NCBI GenBank assembly: GCA_031287575.1 | Contig: JAITSV010000044.1 | Coordinates: forward strand, 1 to 32,460 | Direction of reading: 5' to 3' | Source of the DNA: Desulfovibrio sp. | GTDB lineage: Bacteria > Desulfobacterota > Desulfovibrionia > Desulfovibrionales > Desulfovibrionaceae | Length of the DNA: 32,460 nucleotides | Shown here: one piece after another, positions 8,004 through 14,510 of the stretch | How the letters are laid out: each line of letters begins with the position of its first letter | How positions within the stretch are numbered: the stretch's first letter is position 1 | Program-made: the position numbers and the translations under genes | Notes under the pieces: model-generated | Databases searched by the model: none | What the model was told of the DNA's origin: nothing | Seen by the model: only the letters and a program-made list of their open reading frames with translations

Positions 8004-8591
8004 CTACCTCCTCACCACGCGGGGTGTCCTGGGCATGATGAAGCGGGTGGACGGATTGACCTGCGGCATTTCCGGGTACCCTGCCGGGTACTGCACGGCG
8101 TTGGCGGCGTCCGCCGTGGACAGGGCGGCGATGTCCACCAGCCGCAGCGCCCGCACCGGACAGCTCTGCACGCAGGCGGGCTGTTCCCCGGCGTCCAGCC
8201 GTTCGTGGCACAGGCTGCACTTTTCGGCCTTTTTCAGCACCGGGTTGTAGCGCGGCGCGCCGTAGGGACAGGAACGGATGCAGTTGCCGCAGCCGATGCA
8301 GCGGTCCTGATGGTGCACCACCACGCCGTCCTCGCGCTTTTCATAGGCCTTCACCGGGCAGGCGTTGAGGCAGGCGGGGTTTTCACAGTGATTGCAGGCC
8401 AGCGAAAAGAAGGCCCGTTCGCGGTGGGGGTAGATGGCCTCGTCCAGCGGGTACAGCTGCCGCCAGACCACGCCGGTTTCCTGGTGGTAGTAGTTCTTGC
8501 ACGCCATGGCGCAGGTGAAGCAGCCGATGCAGCGCTCCACGTCCACCAGAAAGGCGCGCTGCCGGGGAAGGGATGTCTGTTGTGTGGTCAT
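8004..8591 (-). CDS. dmsB: DmsB-like four-cluster iron-sulfur electron transfer subunit
   Basis: A 195-residue ferredoxin-like protein. Four cysteine groups are visible in order: CIGCFTCAMAC (about 21-31), CNHCENPACLNACP, CIGCGNCIRSCP and CSLCHERLDAGEQPACVQSCP, enough for four [4Fe-4S] clusters as in DmsB/PsrB/NrfC proteins. It would carry electrons between the membrane anchor and the catalytic subunit. It has no Tat signal of its own, as usual for subunits exported together with the catalytic partner. AGGAGG seven bases before the ATG at 8591 supports the start. It lies 10 bp after the dmsA-like gene and 2 bp before dmsC. Confidence 0.9.
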   Translation of the reverse strand: MTTQQTSLPRQRAFLVDVERCIGCFTCAMACKNYYHQETGVVWRQLYPLDEAIYPHRERAFFSLACNHCENPACLNACPVKAYEKREDGVVVHHQDRCIGCGNCIRSCPYGAPRYNPVLKKAEKCSLCHERLDAGEQPACVQSCPVRALRLVDIAALSTADAANAVQYPAGYPEMPQVNPSTRFIMPRTPRVVRR

Positions 8592-8601
8592 GGGCCGCCT
8601 C

Positions 8602-10935
8602 CTATGCTATCGCCACGTCGGCGAACTGGTCGTGAATGGCCACGCCGGGTGCGCCGGTCTTGTAGGCGCCCATGTCCGCCGACTCGTCATCCACAAGGTT
8701 CTGCACGTTGAAGTCCAGCTTGCGGAACCACGCCTCGTACATCAGCAGGCAGTCGCCGGGCACCGTATTGGTGATCTTGGCGCGCAGCTTCACCTCGCCG
8801 GTGGGGTTGAACACCCGCACCGTGTCCAGGTCGGCGATGCCCTTGGCCCTGGCCAGCGCGGGGTTCAGGTAGACGAAGGGTTCCGTCTGGAACTCCTCCA
8901 TCCAGTCCAGGTTGGCGAACTGCGAATGGATGGCGAACTTGCTGTGCGGGGTCAGCAGGCGGTAGGGGGCATAAGCCTTGCGGCCTTCCTTGTACTCCGG
9001 CAGGGCCTTGTGGCCGTGGCTGGCGCACAGGTCGGACCGGAACTCGTACTTGCCCGACGGCGTCTTGAACGTGCGGTCGCTCCACGAGGCGGACGAGGGC
9101 ATCCTGGCCTTGGCCGGGCCCTTGCGCAGGTCCTGCCAGTGGCTGATGCCCAGAAGGTCGTACACGCCCTTGTTGAACTCCTTCTCCATCCATTCCTTGG
9201 TGTCGATGTCCTGCGGGTAGGTGCAGGAACCGGGGGACAGGCGGTTCATGTGCCTGGAGAGCAGCGCCGCGATCTCGATGTTCGACTTGGCCTCGTGCAT
9301 GGGGGCGATGGCCTGCTCGTTCAGCGATACCCAGTAGTGCCAGTAGGATGCGTTGACGGTCCATTCCTCGAACAGGGTGGTCACCGGCAGCACGATGTCG
9401 GAATGGCGCACCGTTTCGGTGAAGAACTGTTCGACGCTGACTACCATCTCCAGCTTGTCGAAGGCCTTTTCCAGCTTGTTGCGGTCGAAGTCCTGCGCGA
9501 AGGGGTTCTTGCACGACGACCACAGCACGCGCACTGGCGGGTTCTGGGCGTCCAGCAGTTCCTGCGCGGTCTTGTTGATGTTCAGGGAGCGGTCGGTGTA
9601 GGCGGCTGCCGCCGCCGCACCTGCGGTAACGTCGAATTCCCCCTTGGGACCCGCCTTGCCCGTGAAGCCGATGGACCCTGCCGGGGCCTTCTGGATCATG
9701 GCGTGGTAGTTGAAGCCCCAGGTTTGCAGGTGGCCGTAGCGCGCGCCGCCGCCCACCTTGCCCACGTTGCCGGTCATGGCCACCAGCGCGTCGATGGCGC
9801 GCACGGCGGCCCCGCCGTTGACGTGGCGCTGCATGCCGTAGCCGATCCAGATGGTGGCGGGCTTGGCGGTGGCGAATTCCTCTGCCACGCGGCGTATTTC
9901 GTCGGCGGGGATGCCGGACTTTTCCGCCGCCCATTCCACGGTGACGTTCTGGCGCAGGTACGCGGCGAATTCCTCGAAGCCCACGGCGTTGTTGGCCACG
10001 AAGTCGCGGTCCACCAGGCCCAGGTCAAGCACGTGCCGGGCCATGCCCAGGGCCAGCGCGCCGTCGCTGCCGGTTTCCGGCTGCCAGGCCACGTCGCCCT
10101 TGGCGGAGGTCTGGGTAAGCACCGGGTCGATGACCACGATCTTGGCCCCCCGGTCGCGGGCGGCGTAGACGTACTTCATGGAATGCACCGAACACCATGC
10201 CGGGTTGGCGCCCCAGATGATGACGTAACGCGATTTTTCCATGTCTTCCGGGTCGTTGCACCACATGTCGCCCATGTCGTAGTTCTGGGCATCGATGCCG
10301 GCGGGCCAGCAGGGCGTGCCCACCAGGCGGGTGGTGTAGCCCAGCGAGGACATCATGCCCTCCACCCCGTAGTTGGTGATGCCGAAGTTGCCGGAATACT
10401 TGGTAAGGGCAAGGCCCAGCAGGTTGCCGTCCTTTTCCTTTATCTCCAGCAGCTTGCGGGCGATGCGTTCCATGGCCTCGTCCCACGAGACGCGCCGCCA
10501 GTTGCCGCTGCCGCGCCCGTCCTGGACCATGGGATACTTGATGCGGTCGGGGCTGTAGACGCGGCGGGGGTAGGCATAGCCCTTCACGCACAGCCCGCCC
10601 GCCGTGAAGGTGGATTCCGGCGCACCTTCCACGAACCTGACCACCCCGTCCCTGACGTAGGTGACCATGCTGCACGTGTCGTAACAGTTGCGCGGGCAGG
10701 CATTGCGGAAGATCTGGAAATCCGCCTTGTTGAAGGGAGCTGCGGACGCCTTGCGGGGCAGCAGCAGCCCGCAGGGCAGCGTGGCCAGCGCGCCGGATGC
10801 GATGAGCCCCTTGAGGAAGCTGCGCCTGCTCATGGAACGGGACGGCGCCCCGCGCGAGGGGGTGCCGCCGGGGCCGTTGAGGCCAGTTGGGCCAGTCGGG
10901 CCAGTCGGGCCAGTCGGGCCGGTCGTTTTGGACAT
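8602..10935 (-). CDS. dmsA: Tat-exported molybdopterin oxidoreductase catalytic subunit (DmsA/PsrA-like)
   Basis: A 777-residue member of the DMSO reductase family. A twin-arginine signal (SRRSFLKG, residues 36-43) and hydrophobic core precede a likely cleavage site after KASAA near residue 66. A [4Fe-4S] motif follows: Cys80, Cys84, Cys88 and Cys116. Bis-MGD binding regions include VIIWGANPAWC and the C-terminal half. At the place of the molybdenum ligand I see GTPCW, with Cys209, rather than the serine of classical DMSO reductases. This fits Psr/Phs/Nap-type enzymes better, so the substrate (a sulfur compound, nitrate, or another oxyanion) cannot be named. Residues 6-17 are a collagen-like GPT repeat before the Tat motif, which is unusual. 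GGAGG five to six bases upstream sets the start at 10935; another ATG lies seven codons upstream. The order chaperone-catalytic-FeS-anchor makes this a complete respiratory complex. Confidence 0.87.
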   Translation of the reverse strand: MSKTTGPTGPTGPTGPTGLNGPGGTPSRGAPSRSMSRRSFLKGLIASGALATLPCGLLLPRKASAAPFNKADFQIFRNACPRNCYDTCSMVTYVRDGVVRFVEGAPESTFTAGGLCVKGYAYPRRVYSPDRIKYPMVQDGRGSGNWRRVSWDEAMERIARKLLEIKEKDGNLLGLALTKYSGNFGITNYGVEGMMSSLGYTTRLVGTPCWPAGIDAQNYDMGDMWCNDPEDMEKSRYVIIWGANPAWCSVHSMKYVYAARDRGAKIVVIDPVLTQTSAKGDVAWQPETGSDGALALGMARHVLDLGLVDRDFVANNAVGFEEFAAYLRQNVTVEWAAEKSGIPADEIRRVAEEFATAKPATIWIGYGMQRHVNGGAAVRAIDALVAMTGNVGKVGGGARYGHLQTWGFNYHAMIQKAPAGSIGFTGKAGPKGEFDVTAGAAAAAAYTDRSLNINKTAQELLDAQNPPVRVLWSSCKNPFAQDFDRNKLEKAFDKLEMVVSVEQFFTETVRHSDIVLPVTTLFEEWTVNASYWHYWVSLNEQAIAPMHEAKSNIEIAALLSRHMNRLSPGSCTYPQDIDTKEWMEKEFNKGVYDLLGISHWQDLRKGPAKARMPSSASWSDRTFKTPSGKYEFRSDLCASHGHKALPEYKEGRKAYAPYRLLTPHSKFAIHSQFANLDWMEEFQTEPFVYLNPALARAKGIADLDTVRVFNPTGEVKLRAKITNTVPGDCLLMYEAWFRKLDFNVQNLVDDESADMGAYKTGAPGVAIHDQFADVAIA
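10881..10925 (-). repeat. 9-bp tandem repeat encoding Gly-Pro-Thr units
   Basis: Five nonamers (GGCCAGTTG, three exact GGCCAGTCG, GGCCGGTCG on the plus strand) run head to tail. Translated on the minus strand they give GPTGPTGPTGPTGLN at the start of the dmsA-like protein. Slippage of whole units would stay in frame. Confidence 0.9.
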
Positions 10936-10986
10936 GATGACCTCCGTGGGTTTCATGATCTGCGAAAATAGGTGTCGGTGCGTCGG

Positions 10987-11811
10987 CTACAGGGACGGTG
11001 CCGATGCCTCGGCGGTTGTTTCCGGGGGGTGACGATGGGCGCAGGCAGCGGCGGCATCCTCCTGCCAGCACAGCAGCAGGGCCAGGGCACGGGCGATGGC
11101 CGGGGGCACGCCGGGTTCGGCCAAGGCGCGCTGCACGAAGCGGGGCACCCAGGCGCCCATGTGTTCCGCCACCAGCCAGCGCCAGGCGTCGTCCACGGCC
11201 AGGCCACGTTCTTCGCGTGCCGCCATGACGGGGGGCGGGGCAGCATCGCGCAGGGCCAGCAGGGCCAGGGCGGCGTCCAGTTCGAAGCTCAGGTGGTCGT
11301 CGGGCGTGGTCCCTTCGCCGGGTACGGCATACCCAAGGGCGTGGTACAGGTCGCGCACGTCCATGGTGGACTCGCCCATCAGGCGGGGTTCGGTTTCCAG
11401 CCAGGCCGATGCGTAGGGCGGGGCGGGCACGGCCATGGGCCCCACGAACAGCCGGTTGAAGGCGTATTCGGCGTCGCGCCACGGGTCGTCGCGCGGATGG
11501 CCGGGGGCGGCCTGCGCGGCAGTCCGCCGGGCCGGGTCATGCTGGTCAGGTCGGCTATGTTGCCCATGCTGAGCGGACGCATTGGGCGGGAGCGGCGCGG
11601 GGGTGCCGTATCTGGCGACGCAGTCGTCCAGCGCCAGCGAAGCCGCGCGCAGGTCGTCCGCGCCGCGCGCGGCGAACAGGTCGCGCAGGCCGCGCAGCAG
11701 GCAGGACTGGCGCGTACTGCGGGGGGGCAAGGTGCCTGTCGCCGCCTGGGCCGCCGGTGCGTCCGGTGCACCGTTTCGGGGCGTGCCGGGTATGGCGGGG
11801 ATATGCTCCAT
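10987..11811 (-). CDS. TorD/DmsD-family molybdoenzyme chaperone
   Basis: A 274-residue all-helical cytoplasmic protein. The TorD/DmsD-type motif AEYAFNRLFVGP near residue 115, followed by PPYASAWLETEPRLMGESTMDVRDLYHALGY, identifies the family. These chaperones bind the Tat signal of the catalytic subunit, help cofactor insertion and delay export until folding is complete. It sits 51 bp upstream of the dmsA-like gene, which fits a dedicated chaperone. The N-terminal ~90 residues contain a Pro/Ala/His-rich low-complexity insertion (about residues 75-105). GAGGAG before the ATG at 11811 supports the start. It is the first gene of the operon, so the regulatory boxes at 11931-11948 would control all four genes. 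Confidence 0.8.
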   Translation of the reverse strand: MEHIPAIPGTPRNGAPDAPAAQAATGTLPPRSTRQSCLLRGLRDLFAARGADDLRAASLALDDCVARYGTPAPLPPNASAQHGQHSRPDQHDPARRTAAQAAPGHPRDDPWRDAEYAFNRLFVGPMAVPAPPYASAWLETEPRLMGESTMDVRDLYHALGYAVPGEGTTPDDHLSFELDAALALLALRDAAPPPVMAAREERGLAVDDAWRWLVAEHMGAWVPRFVQRALAEPGVPPAIARALALLLCWQEDAAAACAHRHPPETTAEASAPSL

Positions 11812-11870
11812 CGTGTCTCCTCGGGCCGTCCGTACCGCCACGCGGGTGCGCGGACAGTGGCCTGTTTTTG

Positions 11871-11880
11871 GATATATGCA
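11871..11880 (-). promoter_or_regulatory. AT-rich -10-like element upstream of the torD-dms operon
   Basis: On the minus strand the sequence TGCATATATC stands out in GC-rich DNA about 60 bp before the chaperone start and contains CATATA or TATATC as -10 candidates. No good -35 lies 16-18 bp further up, which would fit an activator-dependent promoter. Weak evidence. Confidence 0.3.
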
Positions 11881-11930
11881 GGCTAGTCCGGGGGCACGGT
11901 TGTCACAAGGCTACGAAATGGGGTGATAAT

Positions 11931-11948
11931 GGGTAGTGTGGACTACCC
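11931..11948. promoter_or_regulatory. Inverted repeat GGGTAGT/ACTACCC, candidate LuxR-type regulator site
   Basis: GGGTAGT (11931-11937) and ACTACCC (11942-11948) are perfect inverted arms with a 4-bp spacer. The left side reads ATGGGTA, the reverse complement of TACCCAT, which fits the NarL heptamer consensus TACYYMT. The right side continues as TACCCGATG, an exact 9-mer also found upstream of the neighbouring regulator gene at 13680-13688. It lies roughly 60 bp beyond the -10-like element of the torD-dms operon, a usual place for an activator. Confidence 0.5.
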
Positions 11949-12070
11949 GATGCGGAGTGGAAACGTCCGGATGGAGATGTGGCGGGGGCGGGCGTGAAGC
12001 CCTGGAGAGGCGGCGGAGGAGGGCGACGTACGGTACGCGGGGCGTCACCCTTCCGGGGACTGGCCCGGAA

Positions 12071-13561
12071 CTATTCCCCGGACGGCGTGGAGCGCGGGCC
12101 GGGGGCGCTGCGCAGGAAGGCGCACAGGCTGGAATCCTTGCCATGCAGGCCCAGCTTGCGGCGGATGTTCTTGCGGTGGGTCTGCACCGTTTCCACGGAC
12201 AGGTTGAGGGCGCTGGCGATGTCCTTGGTGGGGCTGCCCGCCTGGATGAACTGGCAGATGCGCATTTCCGCCGGGCTCAGGCGCAGCAGCAGCGGGTCCG
12301 GCCCGGCATCGTCGGGGGCCAGGCGCAGCAGCTGGTCGCGGATCACGGTCAGGTAGCCGCGCCGCACCTCCGGCTCCATGTCCGCTTCCAGGTGGTCCAG
12401 CGCGGGCAGCAGCATGGCGTGCACCTTGCGCGCCACCTCGCGGTTGATTTCGGCGCGTTCGCCGTCGATGTTGCGCAGCACCGTGCGCAGGGTGATGTTC
12501 ATTTCCTCCAGATGGGCCTTTTCCTCGCGCAGGGCCTCGGTGCGTTCGGCCACCACCCGTTCCAGCGCCTCGCGCTGGTGCACGTGGCTGGTCACGTCGG
12601 TAAGCATGACCATGTACCCGTCGCTGGCCAGGCTGACGGCGTTGAGCGGCGAGATGCGCATGCGGAAGACCTGCGCGGCGTGGGGCGGCCCCACTTCGGG
12701 GCGGTTGGAGTCGGCAACGGGCAGCGTCACGTCCGGCGCGGCGGCGGGGGTGATCTCGCACGAGACCCCCAGGGGGTAGAAGCGCAGCAGATCCTGCATG
12801 CTTTCGCCCTCCAGTCCCAGCGCCGCCCAGATGGGCAGCCCCGGCACCGCGCGCCCGGCCAGATGCTGGCGCGCGGCGCGGTTGACGCTGGTGATGATGC
12901 CCGTGGCGTCGACGGCCAGCACGATGTGCGAGGTGGAGTTGAGGAAGTTCTCCACCTTGCATTTTTCCAGCGTGAGCAGGCGGTTGGCCTCGTCCAGCTG
13001 GGTGGTGTCCACCTCCGCCCGGCGTGATTCCCAGTAGCGGGTGAACAGCACCGCGAAGGCGTCGCCGTACAGGCGCACCACCTGTGCGGCCGCGTCGCGG
13101 GCGCTGCGGGGGGCGGGCATGGCTTCCACCACGTCCAGCACCGCGTGCACGAGGGTGTGGAAGCAGCCCAGGAACATGGCCTCGGTAACGCCGCGCATGC
13201 GGTGGCGGCGGGCCGAGGCCAGCAGGTCATGGCCCCAGCCGTGCGGGGCGGTCATGCCGTCTTCGATTTGGCGCACCAGGTCGCCGAAGGTGGGGGCAAG
13301 ACCGGCGTGCAGCGCGGCGCGCAGGGGGTGCAGGAACCCCAGCAGCGAATCGATGCAGTCCTGCCGCTTGGCCGTGGTGTGGCGCAGGTAGCCCGCCTCG
13401 CGCATGCGCTCGGACCAGCGGGCCAGAAAGAGTTCCATCTGCCCTTCGATGTCCAGCAGCACGGGTCGCGCCGCCGCGAAAAGCGCCTTGTCGGCGGCAT
13501 GCGCGTCGGCTTTGGAGGTGGCCGGGGATGCGGCGGTGGTGCGGTGGCTGTGGGTGGTCAT
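12071..13561 (-). CDS. PAS-domain LuxR-type transcriptional regulator
   Basis: A 496-residue protein. An N-terminal helical domain (about residues 25-180) resembles sensory helical bundles such as RsbR-type N-termini, but I cannot name it. A PAS-like domain follows (about 205-325, with IVLAVDATGIITSVNRAARQ), then a coiled coil (about 328-380), then a C-terminal LuxR/GerE helix-turn-helix (about 427-482, LSPAEMRICQFIQAGSPTKDIASAL then VETVQTHRKNIRRKLGL). It has no receiver or kinase domain, so it is probably a one-component sensor. CGGAG before the ATG at 13561 sets the start; an in-frame ATG at 13606 has no RBS. It is 259 bp from the start of the torD-dms operon and its own upstream region carries the same TACCC boxes, so it most likely controls that operon and itself. 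Confidence 0.82.
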   Translation of the reverse strand: MTTHSHRTTAASPATSKADAHAADKALFAAARPVLLDIEGQMELFLARWSERMREAGYLRHTTAKRQDCIDSLLGFLHPLRAALHAGLAPTFGDLVRQIEDGMTAPHGWGHDLLASARRHRMRGVTEAMFLGCFHTLVHAVLDVVEAMPAPRSARDAAAQVVRLYGDAFAVLFTRYWESRRAEVDTTQLDEANRLLTLEKCKVENFLNSTSHIVLAVDATGIITSVNRAARQHLAGRAVPGLPIWAALGLEGESMQDLLRFYPLGVSCEITPAAAPDVTLPVADSNRPEVGPPHAAQVFRMRISPLNAVSLASDGYMVMLTDVTSHVHQREALERVVAERTEALREEKAHLEEMNITLRTVLRNIDGERAEINREVARKVHAMLLPALDHLEADMEPEVRRGYLTVIRDQLLRLAPDDAGPDPLLLRLSPAEMRICQFIQAGSPTKDIASALNLSVETVQTHRKNIRRKLGLHGKDSSLCAFLRSAPGPRSTPSGE

Positions 13562-13676
13562 GGAAACTCCGGAAGGTGTGCGTCCGGTCGTGAAATCATT
13601 GGGCATGATTGGGGAGTGACCGGGACATGCCGGGGAGGCGGACCGGCGCGGGAGAGGCTGAGGCGGGCCGCCTGGG

Positions 13677-13735
13677 GCATACCCGATGGGTACCCGGTGC
13701 GTTGCGCCCCCGCGCGGGTATGCTATTCTTTACCC
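13677..13735. promoter_or_regulatory. Cluster of TACCC/GGGTA boxes upstream of the regulator
   Basis: Five TACCC or GGGTA words occur in 56 bp: 13680-13684, 13688-13692, 13691-13695, 13716-13720 and 13731-13735. The first two form TACCC-GAT-GGGTA. The outer GCATACCCG (13677-13685) and CGGGTATGC (13715-13723) are a perfect 9-bp inverted repeat. The 9-mer TACCCGATG is shared with the torD-dms upstream site. The cluster sits between the divergent regulator and the exported-protein gene. Confidence 0.5.
13702..13729 (+). promoter_or_regulatory. Candidate promoter for the exported protein gene
   Basis: TTGCGC (13702-13707) and TATTCT (13724-13729) are 16 bp apart, with TGC directly before the -10, an extended -10 pattern. 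It overlaps the TACCC box cluster, so a bound regulator would be expected to affect it. Prediction only. Confidence 0.35.
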
Positions 13736-13788
13736 AAGTCACGCGTGGACACAAGGGCGTGTCTGGCGAAAAGCGAGCGGAGGCCGTG

Positions 13789-14469
13789 GTGGTGCAACGC
13801 AGGGAACATGTCGCGGGCGGGCGGTTGGCCGGGAACGCGTCGGGAAGTCCGCCCGCCGGGCCGCTCCGGCGGTTCCCGATCGCCTGGCCGGTCGCGCGCC
13901 GTGGCGGCGGGCAATTATCCGCCGTGGCGGTGCTGCGTGTCTGGCTGGTGGCGGCGGTGTTGGCCGGAGCGTTGGCCGGAGGGGGGGGCGGATCGTTGGG
14001 CGCGGCACGGGCCATGGCGGCCGATGCGGCTGCCCCGGCCGTGGCGCCCGCGCGGGATACCGCCCCCGTGGGCGAGCCGTGCCCGCTCACCTCGCCGGAA
14101 CACACCGCCCGGCTGGTGACCCCTGCCCCGCCGGTGACCCCCGCCCCGCCGGGACAGGAGAAACTGGGAGAGCAGGGTGACGCTGCCGCCGTGGTCCGCG
14201 TGGGCGAGCCCCTTGCGGTGGTGGTGGCGCTGGAAGGGCCGCCCCTGCCTTCCGGCGTGTTTCCGGTGGTGAACATCGACCGGGCCGCCGGGCCGGATGG
14301 CGGGCGGGTATCCTCCACCACCGGGTATCCGGACTCGGAGGTGCGCTTCAGCGCGCCGGGCCGCTACGAACTGGACCTGACCGTGAGCCTGGTGGCCCGC
14401 TCCAGCTGCGGCGGGGCCAAGGCCCGCACCGTGCTGGAGCGGCGCGTGGGGGTACGGGTGGCCCCGTAG
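13789..14469 (+). CDS. Putative exported protein, unknown function
   Basis: About 226 residues from a GTG at 13789, which has GGAGG five bases upstream. A hydrophobic segment (LRVWLVAAVLAGALAG) ending in ARAMA is a plausible signal peptide with cleavage before ADAAAP; a GTG at 13924 would give a more usual signal length but lacks a good RBS. The frame is open to an ATG at 13609. The mature part begins Pro/Ala-rich with repeated TPAPP, then turns into an ordered beta-rich domain (about 90 residues) with a GRYELDLTVSLVARSSC stretch reminiscent of Ig-like or copper-resistance-type folds. Two cysteines (one near the mature N-terminus, one in SSCGG) might form a disulfide. It is divergent from the PAS/LuxR regulator and ends 41 bp from the convergent kinase gene. 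I do not recognise the family. Confidence 0.55.
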   Translation: MVQRREHVAGGRLAGNASGSPPAGPLRRFPIAWPVARRGGGQLSAVAVLRVWLVAAVLAGALAGGGGGSLGAARAMAADAAAPAVAPARDTAPVGEPCPLTSPEHTARLVTPAPPVTPAPPGQEKLGEQGDAAAVVRVGEPLAVVVALEGPPLPSGVFPVVNIDRAAGPDGGRVSSTTGYPDSEVRFSAPGRYELDLTVSLVARSSCGGAKARTVLERRVGVRVAP

Positions 14470-14510
14470 CCGCCGCGTTCCGCCCCGCGCGTCTTTTCCG
14501 CCCCGCCCGG

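Noticed and set aside
8497..10971. An 824-codon plus-strand open frame antisense to the dmsA-like gene
   Set aside because: The minus-strand protein has a Tat signal, cofactor motifs and operon partners; the antisense translation has no motif.
11871..11910. A sigma54-type promoter before the torD-dms operon
   Set aside because: The GG and GC elements of the -24/-12 consensus are not at the right spacing on the minus strand.
12053..12081. Hairpin CCGGGGA/TCCCCGG at the end of the regulator gene
   Set aside because: Only seven bp, overlaps the coding end and has no T-run, so termination cannot be supported.
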